A stretch of DNA of 64,000 nt from Collinsella aerofaciens (lineage in GTDB: Bacteria; Actinomycetota; Coriobacteriia; Coriobacteriales; Coriobacteriaceae), in assembly GCF_009876115.1 (NCBI RefSeq), contig NZ_WWSY01000006.1, positions 62,001-126,000 on the forward strand, given 5' to 3'. Made by a program: the position numbers and the translations under genes. The notes beneath the pieces are model-generated. The model saw only the letters and a program-made list of their open reading frames with translations. It was not told the origin of the DNA and made no database searches. Numbering within the stretch: position 1 is the first letter of the stretch; every line of letters begins with the position of its first letter. Positions 53,308 to 61,917 of this stretch are shown here, piece after piece.

Positions 53308-54291
53308 ATGTCGCGCAAGTCCGCCTACAAGCAAGTACTTTCCATCGGCGCCGCCGTGGTGCTGGGGTTTGCGCTGTTCACAGGGTCGCTCGACGGAGCG
53401 CCCAAGTTGTTGTCGCCGCAAAGTGATGAACAGGCGGCAGCTCTGGCCGAAAAACAAAACGAAAGTCCCAGCCGCACCGACGACGAGGCGGACCTGGTCG
53501 ATCGGCTCGAATCAGGAACGGCGAGCTCCCCGGACCCTCAAAACAGCCAGGACTCTGGCGATGGCTCCGATTCCGCCACAACCGACACCGGCGACGGCGC
53601 TTCCGCGGACAGCGCCGCCACCCCCATCGACGAGGTCGAAAACCCCGACCTCAACCGCGCCCGCGGTGTTTATCTCAGCAGCATTCCCGACTACGCCGGC
53701 AACCCCTACGTTGCCCTGCGCGCCGACAGCACGCACCCGCTCGGCACACCATCATTCACGCTCGATGAATACGAGCGCGCTACAGAAGAGGGTTGCTTTA
53801 AGAAGTTCTCCAAGCTTGACAGCCTGGGCCGCACCCGCAAAGCGCTCGCCTGCGTGGGCCCCGAATCACTCGGTCAAGGCGAGCGCGGCGATATCTCGCG
53901 TATCCATCCCGCTGGATGGCGCCAGCAGCGCTACGACTTTATTCCGGGCCAGAGCCTCTACAACCGCTGCCATCTCATCGCCTGGTCGCTCTGCGGCGAA
54001 AACGCCAACCGCAAGAATCTCCTCACCGGCACGCGTTATCTCAACGAGACAGGCATGCTGCCGTTTGAGGAGCAGATTCTCGGCTACATCCGCGAGACGG
54101 GCAACCACGTGCTCTATCGCGTCACACCCATGTATAACGAAGAGGAACTTGTCTGCCGCGGCGTGCGCCTTGAGGCGCAATCGGTCGAGGACCACGGCAA
54201 GACCCTCTGCTTCCACGTGTACTGCTACAACCTGCAGCCGCACGTGCAGATCGACTACGCCACCGGCCGCAACCAGGCATCCGGAGACTAG
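53308..54291 (+). CDS. Secreted EndA/streptodornase-like DNA/RNA non-specific endonuclease
   Basis: The 327-residue protein has an N-terminal basic-hydrophobic signal ('SIGAAVVLGFALFTG'), a low-complexity Asp/Ser/Thr linker (~40-110) and a nuclease domain (~115-320). 'YNRCHLIAWSLCG' corresponds to the DRGH/RGHLI active-site His, followed by 'KNLLTGTRYLNETGM' (metal-binding Asn region) and 'HVLYRVTPMYNEEELVCRGV'. Such beta-beta-alpha-metal nucleases degrade extracellular or incoming DNA. AGGAG precedes the ATG by 6 bases. No lipobox or sortase motif, so it is secreted or membrane-held by its helix. Confidence 0.88.
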   Translation: MSRKSAYKQVLSIGAAVVLGFALFTGSLDGAPKLLSPQSDEQAAALAEKQNESPSRTDDEADLVDRLESGTASSPDPQNSQDSGDGSDSATTDTGDGASADSAATPIDEVENPDLNRARGVYLSSIPDYAGNPYVALRADSTHPLGTPSFTLDEYERATEEGCFKKFSKLDSLGRTRKALACVGPESLGQGERGDISRIHPAGWRQQRYDFIPGQSLYNRCHLIAWSLCGENANRKNLLTGTRYLNETGMLPFEEQILGYIRETGNHVLYRVTPMYNEEELVCRGVRLEAQSVEDHGKTLCFHVYCYNLQPHVQIDYATGRNQASGD

Positions 54292-54352
54292 TGCCGACCG
54301 CACCGCCCGTAACCCAAAAATGATTCGTTTTCCTCCGTCCCCATGGGATCAA

Positions 54353-54386
54353 AAAAGGCCGCCCTGGATTACCCAGGGCGGCCTTT
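54353..54386. terminator. Bidirectional intrinsic terminator
   Basis: AAAAGGCCGCCCTGG and CCAGGGCGGCCTTTT with ATTAC in the loop, between the convergent nuclease and EF-G-like genes. Confidence 0.93.
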
Positions 54387-54420
54387 TCGTCAGCGTCCAC
54401 ATTGCAGGCAAAACCACACG

Positions 54421-56496
54421 CTACTTGGCGCGGCCCTCCTCATAGCGCTCGACCAGCTTGGCCTGAACATCGTAGGGAACCTGCTCGTAGCCAGCGGGCT
54501 TCATGGTAAAGTCACCCGTGCCGCGCGTGATAGAGCGCAGGCGCGTCGAATAATCCGTCAGCTCTGCCAGCGGCGCCTGGGCAATGACCACGGTGTCGCC
54601 GCGCTCATCGGTCTCCATACCCGTCACGCGACCGCGCGATGCCGAGATGTCGCCCATCACAGCGCCGGCGTAGCTTTCGGGAATAGTCACCGTGATTTCC
54701 TCGATGGGCTCCAGCACCACCGGGTCGGCATCGGCGCACGCCTTGCGCAGGCCGATGCGAGCCGCCGCGCGGAACGCCATCTCGTTGGAGTCGACGCTGT
54801 GATACGAGCCGTCGTACACAGCCACGCGAATGCCCGTGAGCGGGTAGCCGGCAATGATGCCGTCCTTCATGGTCTCCTGGACACCCTTGTCCACGGCGGG
54901 GATGAGCGAGCGCGGGATGCGGCCACCCACGACCTCGTCTACAAACTCATAGCCATCGCTCGTGCCGTCGGGCCCAATGAGCGGCTCAACGCGCAGCCAG
55001 CAGTCGCCATACTGACCGGCACCGCCAGTCTGTTTCTTGTGGCGGCCCTGCGCGCTTGCCGTACGGCGAATGGTCTCGCGATACGGAATGCGGATCGGCA
55101 CGCTCTTGGCCACGACCTTGGTGCGATCCTCCAAACGGTTGAGCAGCACCGAAACCTGCGCCTCACCAACGGCGGAGATAATGGTCTGGCCCGTCTCCTC
55201 GTCACGATCGATGCTCATGGTCGGATCGGCCTTGCAGGCCTTCTCGATAAACGTGTAGAGCTTCTCTTCGTCGCCGCGATTCTCAGCCTCGATGGCGATG
55301 CGGTACTGCGAGTTGGGGAACTTAAACGCCGCAGCCTCGACCTTGCCGGTAATCGAGAGCGTATCGCCCGTCTCGGCCGCCAGCTTGGGTGCCACGATAA
55401 TGTCGCCGGCATAGGCGTGACCGACCTCGGTCATGTCGCGGCCGCACATCACATACAGGTGAGCCAGACGGTCGCCCTTGCGCGTGCGCGCGTTGACCAG
55501 CTCAAGGCCCGGCTCAAGCGTACCCGTCAGCACCTTAATAAAGCTGATGCGACCCTGCTGCGGATCGGCCAGGGTCTTAAACACAAACGCCACCGGACGA
55601 TCATCGTCGCTTGAAATCTTGAGCGAATCGCCGTCGATAAGCGGCATCTCGCCGTAGTCGGTCGGCGCCGGGAAGTATGTGGCGATGTCGTCCATCAGCG
55701 AGTTGACGCCCTGCTCCTTAATGCAATCGCCCGCAAAGACCGGCACAAAGATGCGCTCGGCGATCGCCTTCGACAGCAGGCCTTCAAGCTCCTCCTGCGT
55801 CAGCGTCTCCTCGCCTTCCAAGTACTTCATCATCAGTTCATCGTCAGCCTCGGCCACCAGCTCGCACAGATGGTCATGGGCTTCCTCGGCCTGGGCACGA
55901 TACTCCTCGGGAATCTCCGACTCAACGGCTTCGGTGCCGTTGCAATGGCGCGCCTTCATGCGCACCAGGTCGATGATGCCGTCAAAGTCCTCGCCCTCGC
56001 CCCAGGGAAGGGTCACGGCGCCCAGGCGCGTGCCAAAGCGCTCTTGCAGCAGGTCCATCGTGGTCGCAAAGCTGGCCTCGGAGCGCGACAGGCGGTTTAC
56101 GAACACCGCACGCGCCAGTCGCAGGTCCTCGGCGGCATACCAGAGCTTAACCGTCGTAGGCTGCGGGCCGGCCTCGGCGTCGACCACAAACAGAGCCGTC
56201 TCGCAGACGCTCATCGCGGCAAAGGCGTCGCCGATAAAATCGGGGTAGCACGGGGCATCGAGCACATTGATGCGCGCGCCCTTCCAGTCGATCGGCGCGA
56301 TGGTCGTCGAGATGGAAAATGCACGCTTGACCTCTTCGGGGTCATAGTCGAGCGTGGGCTTGGTGCCGTCGTGGCCGCCCAGGCGGGCGGTCTTGCCGGA
56401 AAGGTGGAGCATGGCCTCGGCGAGTGAAGTCTTGCCCACCCCGCCTTGGCCTACGAGCACCACGTTCCTTACGTTACCGGTCTTGGGAGCACCCAT
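54421..56496 (-). CDS. Elongation factor G-like GTPase paralogue with altered G motifs
   Basis: The 691-residue protein aligns over all EF-G domains: G1 'GQGGVGKT' (16-23), domain II ('VLTGTLEPGLELVNA'), domain IV ('HKKQTGGAGQYGDC', 'AVYDGSYHSVDSNEMAF') and domain V ('GAVMGDISASRGRVTGME'). It differs from canonical EF-G at G3 ('DAPCY' 80-84 for DTPGH) and G4 ('NRLS' 134-137 for NKxD). It belongs with EF-G2/FusA2-type paralogues of unclear role rather than the main translocase. AAGGAGG precedes ATG 56496. It appears monocistronic. Confidence 0.88.
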   Translation of the reverse strand: MGAPKTGNVRNVVLVGQGGVGKTSLAEAMLHLSGKTARLGGHDGTKPTLDYDPEEVKRAFSISTTIAPIDWKGARINVLDAPCYPDFIGDAFAAMSVCETALFVVDAEAGPQPTTVKLWYAAEDLRLARAVFVNRLSRSEASFATTMDLLQERFGTRLGAVTLPWGEGEDFDGIIDLVRMKARHCNGTEAVESEIPEEYRAQAEEAHDHLCELVAEADDELMMKYLEGEETLTQEELEGLLSKAIAERIFVPVFAGDCIKEQGVNSLMDDIATYFPAPTDYGEMPLIDGDSLKISSDDDRPVAFVFKTLADPQQGRISFIKVLTGTLEPGLELVNARTRKGDRLAHLYVMCGRDMTEVGHAYAGDIIVAPKLAAETGDTLSITGKVEAAAFKFPNSQYRIAIEAENRGDEEKLYTFIEKACKADPTMSIDRDEETGQTIISAVGEAQVSVLLNRLEDRTKVVAKSVPIRIPYRETIRRTASAQGRHKKQTGGAGQYGDCWLRVEPLIGPDGTSDGYEFVDEVVGGRIPRSLIPAVDKGVQETMKDGIIAGYPLTGIRVAVYDGSYHSVDSNEMAFRAAARIGLRKACADADPVVLEPIEEITVTIPESYAGAVMGDISASRGRVTGMETDERGDTVVIAQAPLAELTDYSTRLRSITRGTGDFTMKPAGYEQVPYDVQAKLVERYEEGRAK

Positions 56497-56737
56497 GATG
56501 ACCTCCTTGCAGGGCCGCGCGCAATGCGCGACGCCAACGGGGAGAGTTCGCGGTCGGTGCCATCCCGGGAGCAGCATGGTCGGCAGCCGAGCCGACTCAC
56601 CCTCCAAATGTCCTATGCCACCACCCTACCCTCACGGGCGGCTGTCCATGCATACCTTTCGGCGCACGTATGAATACAGGCGGCGAGAGGACAGAGCAAG
56701 TATGCCAGGTGATTATTAAACCCCATCGATACAAATA

Positions 56738-56774
56738 AAAGCCGCCGCAGTCCATAAGACCCGCGGCGGCTTCT
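56738..56774 (-). terminator. Intrinsic terminator of the amino-acid ABC operon
   Basis: AAGCCGCCGC and GCGGCGGCTT around a 14-base loop; the minus strand continues TTTTATTTG. Confidence 0.85.
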
Positions 56775-56793
56775 TCTCAATACATAGCTGAGC

Positions 56794-57558
56794 TTAGCCC
56801 TCGATACGACTCAAGAACTCACGGGTACGTTGCTCACGCGGATGATCGATAACCTGCTCGGCCGGGCCCTCCTCGACAATGCGGCCTCCGTCCATAAAGA
56901 CCACGCGATCGGCAACATCGCGCGCAAACTGCATCGCATGGGTCACGATCACCATCGTCATATTCTGCGCCGCCAGGTCTTTAATGACACGCAGCACCTC
57001 GGCCGTTAGCTCGGGATCGAGCGCCGAGGTCGGCTCGTCAAAGAATAAGATTTCCGGATCGAGCGCCAGGGCGCGGGCGATACTCACACGCTGTTGCTGA
57101 CCGCCCGAAAGCTCACACGGCACCTTGTTCTCGTTGCCCGTCAGCCCCATTTGTGCAATCAGCTCGTGAGCGCGGGCTTCCGCCTGCTCGCGCGGACGCT
57201 TAAGCACGCGAATCGGCGCATCGGTGATGTTTTTCATCACCGTATAGTGCGGGAACAGGTTGTAATTTTGGAACACCAGGCCGAATCGCGAGCGCGCCTG
57301 CTTGGGCACATCGCCCTTCGCATAGACCGCGCCCGAACCCGCATCCGTCGCAACGGCAAGGTCGCCAAACGAGAGCGAGCCTCCGTCGAGTGACTCGAGC
57401 AGCGTGGCACACCGCAGCAGCGTGGACTTGCCGCCACCCGAAGGCCCGATAATCGCCACGACCTCGCCACGCTTCACCTCAAGCGAGATATCCTTGAGCA
57501 CCTCATTGCCGCCAAACGCCTTACGCGCGTTCGATATATTCATTACCGAATTAATCAT
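56794..57558 (-). CDS. Polar amino-acid ABC transporter, ATP-binding protein (GlnQ/HisP type)
   Basis: The 254-residue ATPase has Walker A 'GPSGGGKST', Q-loop 'VFQNYNLFPHYTV', signature 'LSGGQQQRVSIARAL', Walker B 'ILFFDEPTSALD' and H-loop 'VTHAMQFA', typical of the PAAT family. Its ATG lies within the end of the permease gene (8-base overlap), so the genes are translationally coupled. It is the only GlnQ-type ATPase in the window and could also drive the ATPase-less permease at 42049. Confidence 0.95.
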   Translation of the reverse strand: MINSVMNISNARKAFGGNEVLKDISLEVKRGEVVAIIGPSGGGKSTLLRCATLLESLDGGSLSFGDLAVATDAGSGAVYAKGDVPKQARSRFGLVFQNYNLFPHYTVMKNITDAPIRVLKRPREQAEARAHELIAQMGLTGNENKVPCELSGGQQQRVSIARALALDPEILFFDEPTSALDPELTAEVLRVIKDLAAQNMTMVIVTHAMQFARDVADRVVFMDGGRIVEEGPAEQVIDHPREQRTREFLSRIEG

Positions 57559-58204
57559 GGTAGTAATCCAATTTTTTCTCGGCGGCGCCCAGCAGCATCT
57601 CGACGACGAAATTAAAGACCCAGTAAATCAGCGCCGCGATCGCAAACGGCACCATGCTCACCTGCGAGGCGACCAGCGCCTTGGCCGTCGAGAACATCTC
57701 ACCCACGCCAATGGCAAACGCCAGCGACGTGTCCTTGACCAGCGTGATGATCTCGTTGCCCATCGCCGGCAGAATACGCTTGGCGACCTGCGGCATCACG
57801 ATATACAGAAACGTCTGCACGCGCGAATAGCCCAGCACCTCGGCAGCCTCGTATTGACCGCGCGGAATGGACTGCAAGCCCGAGCGATAGATCTCGGCAA
57901 AGTAACCGGCGTAGTTGATGATGAACGCCACGACGCACGCCGTCCACTTGGAATCGGGCGTGAGCGAAATGCCAAACACGTAGTACGGGGCAAAGTAGAT
58001 GGCAAACATCTGCAGCATGAGCGGCGTACCGCGCATGACCGAAATGTAGATGCGCGCAATCCAGCGAAGCGGCGCGATTTTGCTCATGCGCATAAACGCC
58101 ACGGGGATTCCCAGCGGAATCGACCCCAGCAGTGTCAGCACAAACAACTGCAAACTGACCAAGAATCCCTGGCCAAGCATCTGCATCATGACCTGAATAG
58201 ACAT
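57551..58204 (-). CDS. Polar amino-acid ABC transporter, permease
   Basis: The 217-residue HisM/GlnP-type permease has about five helices and the EAA loop 'IYRSGLQSIPRGQYEAAEVL' then 'GYSR'. ATG 58204 overlaps the binding-protein stop (TAATG), placing it second in the operon. Confidence 0.93.
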   Translation of the reverse strand: MSIQVMMQMLGQGFLVSLQLFVLTLLGSIPLGIPVAFMRMSKIAPLRWIARIYISVMRGTPLMLQMFAIYFAPYYVFGISLTPDSKWTACVVAFIINYAGYFAEIYRSGLQSIPRGQYEAAEVLGYSRVQTFLYIVMPQVAKRILPAMGNEIITLVKDTSLAFAIGVGEMFSTAKALVASQVSMVPFAIAALIYWVFNFVVEMLLGAAEKKLDYYHD

Positions 58205-59064
58205 TACTTGAGCACCCAATTATCGAAAGATAGACCATAGCTTGAATACTTGTCGCAGAGATCCTTAACCGTACCGTAATCGTAGAGTGCCTTGAGCGAC
58301 TCGGTCACGGCGTCGGCCGACTTGGTGTCGCCCTTCTTAAAGCCGACGGCGTAGTGCTCGCTGGACAGCGGCTCATCAAGCTGCGTATAAGCATCGGGCT
58401 TGGCGGCAAGCTGATACTGGGCAATCGAAAGGTCGCAAGCCACGGCATCGACCGCGCCGCTCTCGAGCTGCATAAACGCCGTGTTGTACTCACCGATGGT
58501 GTCGAGCGTGGCAAACGTCGCCGCCAGATCCTTCTGGTCACCCTCAAGCACATCCTGCGCAGCGGAATCGGTCTGGGTAATCACGGTCTTGCCGGCAAGA
58601 TCGTCCCAGCTCTTGATGCCTGCATCCTTCTTTACCACCAGCACCTGCTCGTTGAGCATGTACGGCTCGGAGAACGTGTAGTCGTCCTCACGGCCCTCCA
58701 TGGTAAAGCCATTCCAGATGCAGTTGATGGCGCCCGAGTTAAGCAGCGTATCCTTGGCATCCCAGTCGATGGCCTCGTATTTGACCTCCCAGCCCTGCTT
58801 ATCGGCAACAGCCTTGGCCAGATCGAGATCAAAGCCGGTGTACTCGCCATCGTCGCCCACAAAGCCGTACGGAGGATAGGACTTATCAAAGCCCACCACG
58901 AGCTTCTTGGACTCCGCAGCGCCCTTCACATCCTTGGCCGCGGCAGAGCCAGCAGCGGAGCCCTTGCCGGCACCACCGCCGCAACCGACAAGACCAAGGC
59001 CAAGCACCGTAGCGAGCGAGCCGGCTAGACCAACAAACTGACGACGAGACATATCGGTGTTCAT
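58204..59064 (-). CDS. Polar amino-acid ABC transporter, substrate-binding lipoprotein
   Basis: The 286-residue protein has a twin-arginine-like start ('MSRRQFVGLAGS') and lipobox 'LGLVGC', then a Gly/Ser linker and an SBP family 3 domain ('VVGFDKSYPPYGFVGDDGEY', 'GFDLDLAKAVA', 'NCIWNGFTM', 'GKTVITQTDSAAQ'). The 'YPPYGF' and 'GFDLDLA' residues line the amino-acid site. GGGGGGA precedes ATG 59064. It starts an operon with permease and ATPase. Confidence 0.93.
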   Translation of the reverse strand: MNTDMSRRQFVGLAGSLATVLGLGLVGCGGGAGKGSAAGSAAAKDVKGAAESKKLVVGFDKSYPPYGFVGDDGEYTGFDLDLAKAVADKQGWEVKYEAIDWDAKDTLLNSGAINCIWNGFTMEGREDDYTFSEPYMLNEQVLVVKKDAGIKSWDDLAGKTVITQTDSAAQDVLEGDQKDLAATFATLDTIGEYNTAFMQLESGAVDAVACDLSIAQYQLAAKPDAYTQLDEPLSSEHYAVGFKKGDTKSADAVTESLKALYDYGTVKDLCDKYSSYGLSFDNWVLK

Positions 59065-59403
59065 GGTATCCCCCCTTGATGGCACTTTAGTTAAGTAAAG
59101 TGAGTCGTGTAACGTCCAGAATCATACACTTTAGTGAGATGGAGTACAAGGGAGGGTTTGCCCGCCGGGTGCCGGGGCAGGGGTTAAGTTTGCTGCTCTA
59201 CAGTCCTGCTCGCGACGGAGAGCACATTAAGTGCTCTCCTGTTCGTGCGGAACTCGCGACAAACTTAACCCCTGCCCCGGCACCCGGCGGGCAAACGTCG
59301 TTGGGTTTATCACTGACATGAAGTGGGCGCTTGCATATCGTCCGCTAGCTTGGCACGATACAATGCTTTCAGATTTCAATTTGTAAATTAGTGGGGTTAA
59401 TTC
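59065..59403. other. 339-bp divergent region between the ABC operon and rlmD
   Basis: It carries the perfect inverted repeat 59156-59296 with the third structured element inside, plus both promoters, which I could not place with confidence. No coding frame is supported. Confidence 0.45.
59156..59296. repeat. 36-bp perfect inverted repeat enclosing structured element copy 3
   Basis: Left arm 59156-59191 (GTTTGCCCGCCGGGTGCCGG + 16 more) and right arm 59261-59296 are exact complements. The interior, on the minus strand, reads TCGCGAGTTCCGCACG, hairpin GGAGAGCAC-TTAAT-GTGCTCTCC, CGTC, GCAGGACTGTAGAGCAG, AACTT: the same blocks as copy 2, with different stem bases. Confidence 0.85.
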
Positions 59404-60852
59404 ATGGCAGAATCTCGTGCGGAGCGTAAGGCTCGTCGTGCTTTGATCGAGGCGGCTGAGGGGTCGGGGGAGAAAAAATCTTCTAAGAAATCCAAGTCGT
59501 CTCTGAATGCGAAGGGTAAGTCGGCTAAGGGCAAGGCTAAGGCCAAGCGTCCCGGCTCTCGTCGGAGCGAGGATAAGGCATCTCAGACTCGCTCCAAGCG
59601 CCCGTATAAGAATCCGGTTCCGTCTGCGCGTGAGGCTGTGGATCCCAAGTCTCCCTGTTCCATCATGAGAGCTTGTGGCGGATGCACGGCGCTCAATCGT
59701 CCTTATAAAAAGCAGTTGGCAGCTAAGCAGGCTGCTATGGAGGAGCTTTTTGCTTCGCTTTGTGAGCGTGAGGGCATTGCTGTAGATCCTATTCGTGGCA
59801 TGGGTGTCACCCTGGGCGACCCGGGCAAATATCCTGCGCCGCGCGGTTTTCGCCATAAGGCCGCCACTCCCTTTGCTCCCGGTAAGGAGGGCGCTGTCCG
59901 TTGCGGTTTCTTTGAGCGCGGCACGCACAAGATCGTTGCCGTACCCGAATGCCCCGTCGAGGCACCGGGCGCCCGTCAGATTCTCAACGGCATCGCACGC
60001 GAAGCTGAGCGGCTGCATATTCCCGCCTTTAATGAGGACAAGCATCTTGGTTTGCTTCGCTATGCCGTCGTCCGCTGCGGTTGGCGTACCGACCAGGTCA
60101 TGGTCACGCTCGTGACCGCTCAGCGCGACTTGCCGCATGCGCAGGAGTTCTTTGAGGCTGTCGCCGCACTCGATCCGCGCATCGTCACCGTCGCCCAAAA
60201 CATCAACGGACGCCCCGGCAACGCCATCCTCGGCGAGGAAACCCGCATCGTGTATGGCGCCGAATGCATGCGCGACCAGCTGCTCGGCTGCGAATTCGAC
60301 ATCTCCCCCACCGCGTTTTATCAGACCAACCCGCAACAGACCGAGCTGCTCTATCAGCTCGCTATCGACGGCATGGATTTGCACCAGGGCGATGTGCTCA
60401 TGGATGCCTACTGTGGCAGCGGTACCATCGGTCTTTGCGCAGCTAAAGATGCCCAGAACAAGGGTATCGGCATTATGCTGCTCGGCGTTGAGCGCAACCC
60501 GGCGGGCATTGCCGACGCACGTCGCAATGCCGAGCTCAACGGCCTCACCCGCAGCGCTTGGTTTATGGCCGACGACGCCACCGACTACATCCTGGATGCC
60601 GCCGACAACAACGAACGCGTCGACGTTCTTTCCATCGACCCGCCGCGCGCCGGCTCCACGCCCGAGTTCCTCGAAGCTGCCTGCGCACTTAAGCCGCGCC
60701 GCATCACCTATATCAGCTGCAACCCCGTGACCCAAGAGCGCGACCTGCACCAGCTCCTCGACGGAGGCTATCGCCTGCTCAAGATCACGCCAGTCGACAT
60801 GTTCCCTCACACCGACCACACCGAAACCGTAGCGGTCCTCGAACGCCGCTAA
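59404..60852 (+). CDS. rlmD: 23S rRNA (uracil-1939-C5)-methyltransferase, RlmD/TrmA family
   Basis: The 482-residue protein has a Lys/Ser-rich basic N-terminal extension (~1-80) in place of the usual TRAM domain, then a likely 4Fe-4S site (C85, C91, C94 and Cys in 'PECPVEA'), the 'FYQTNPQQTE' motif and the SAM site 'DAYCGSGTIGL', 'GVERNP', 'DPPRAG' and catalytic Cys in 'ISCNP'. It methylates U1939 (or a related uridine) in 23S rRNA. It diverges from the ABC operon; the start ATG lacks an obvious strong ribosome site (GGGG-TTAATTC upstream). Confidence 0.88.
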   Translation: MAESRAERKARRALIEAAEGSGEKKSSKKSKSSLNAKGKSAKGKAKAKRPGSRRSEDKASQTRSKRPYKNPVPSAREAVDPKSPCSIMRACGGCTALNRPYKKQLAAKQAAMEELFASLCEREGIAVDPIRGMGVTLGDPGKYPAPRGFRHKAATPFAPGKEGAVRCGFFERGTHKIVAVPECPVEAPGARQILNGIAREAERLHIPAFNEDKHLGLLRYAVVRCGWRTDQVMVTLVTAQRDLPHAQEFFEAVAALDPRIVTVAQNINGRPGNAILGEETRIVYGAECMRDQLLGCEFDISPTAFYQTNPQQTELLYQLAIDGMDLHQGDVLMDAYCGSGTIGLCAAKDAQNKGIGIMLLGVERNPAGIADARRNAELNGLTRSAWFMADDATDYILDAADNNERVDVLSIDPPRAGSTPEFLEAACALKPRRITYISCNPVTQERDLHQLLDGGYRLLKITPVDMFPHTDHTETVAVLERR

Positions 60853-60880
60853 CCAACCTCAGTAGATTTTTGGGACAAGA

Positions 60881-60910
60881 AAGGGGGCGACCCGCCTGGG
60901 CCGCCCCCTT
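60881..60910. terminator. Hairpin between convergent rlmD and PHP genes
   Basis: AAGGGGGCG and CGCCCCCTT with a GACCCGCCTGGGC-type loop. Confidence 0.8.
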
Positions 60911-60930
60911 CGCTTGGTTTATAAACTCCG

Positions 60931-61752
60931 CTACATCCCATTGCGCAGATCGCACACGCCGGCTGCCGCCATCTCGCACAGCAGCGTCTCGCGGTCGCGC
61001 GTCACGATCAAATCCAGTGGGAAGTGAATCTCGTCGAGCATCTTGCGCGCGTGATCGAGCTTGCCAATGGCCATGCCAATGTGGGCATCGGTCGACACGC
61101 CAATGCCCACGCCCAGCTCGGCGCAGCGCTCGGCAATCTTGCGGCATACGGCCCAATGCTCAGTGTCGACACCGTGTTCAAGACTATGGTTGTTGATCTC
61201 GATAATCTTGTGCTTGGCCTTAGCTGCCAACAGCACCTCGTCGATATCGAACGGCACGCCCGAACGCCCCGTGTGACCCAGCATGAACACCTTGGGGTGC
61301 TCCAGGGCATTGATATACATCTCGGTCGTCTGGGCCAGCGTCGCGCCCTCAGCAATCTGCGGATTATGCACGCTCGCAACCAAATAATCCAAATTACGCG
61401 TAACCAAATCGAACAGCGAATGCTGACGGCTGTACGAATCGCCGGCAATATCGAGCGTGACAGGAGTGTCCTCGCCAAACAGGCTTCCGTCCAGCGAAAC
61501 GATATCGGCCTCGGCACCACGCAGCACCAGCACGCCGCTCCAAATGCGCGGCCAGATATCCTGGTTGATAAAGAACTGGTAACTGCGCAGGTCATTGGGG
61601 CAAGCCGTAACCATAGAGCTCAAATGGTCGGCAGATCCGAGCACCTGCAGACCACGCTCTGCCGCCCAGTACACATTCTCCTCAATGGTCGAATATGCAT
61701 GCGCAGAGAACATCGTATGGGTATGAATGTCACAAGAAAGCAGGTAGGGCAT
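60931..61752 (-). CDS. PHP-domain phosphatase, YcdX-like
   Basis: The 273-residue protein begins 'DIHTHTMFSAHA' (first metal motif HxH) and has 'SADHLSS', 'GAEADIV', 'SVHNPQ', 'GHTGRS', 'IEINNHS' and 'STDAHIGM', the ligands of the tri-metal PHP site in order. YcdX-type enzymes hydrolyse phosphate esters; the natural substrate is unknown. AAGGAG precedes the ATG. It lies downstream of an aminotransferase on the same strand (165-bp gap). Confidence 0.9.
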   Translation of the reverse strand: MPYLLSCDIHTHTMFSAHAYSTIEENVYWAAERGLQVLGSADHLSSMVTACPNDLRSYQFFINQDIWPRIWSGVLVLRGAEADIVSLDGSLFGEDTPVTLDIAGDSYSRQHSLFDLVTRNLDYLVASVHNPQIAEGATLAQTTEMYINALEHPKVFMLGHTGRSGVPFDIDEVLLAAKAKHKIIEINNHSLEHGVDTEHWAVCRKIAERCAELGVGIGVSTDAHIGMAIGKLDHARKMLDEIHFPLDLIVTRDRETLLCEMAAAGVCDLRNGM

Positions 61753-61917
61753 CAGGTCTCCTTATCTGGCACGGCCGTCGCTTATATTCATTGTACGCAT
61801 AGCCTTCGATAGTCGTAAAACCACTCCATCCCAAAGACACAACGTCCATGACAACGGGGTCCGGCTTAACACCAAACCCCGTTTCACGTAAAACATTGTA
61901 GGCAGAGCGCTTTACTT

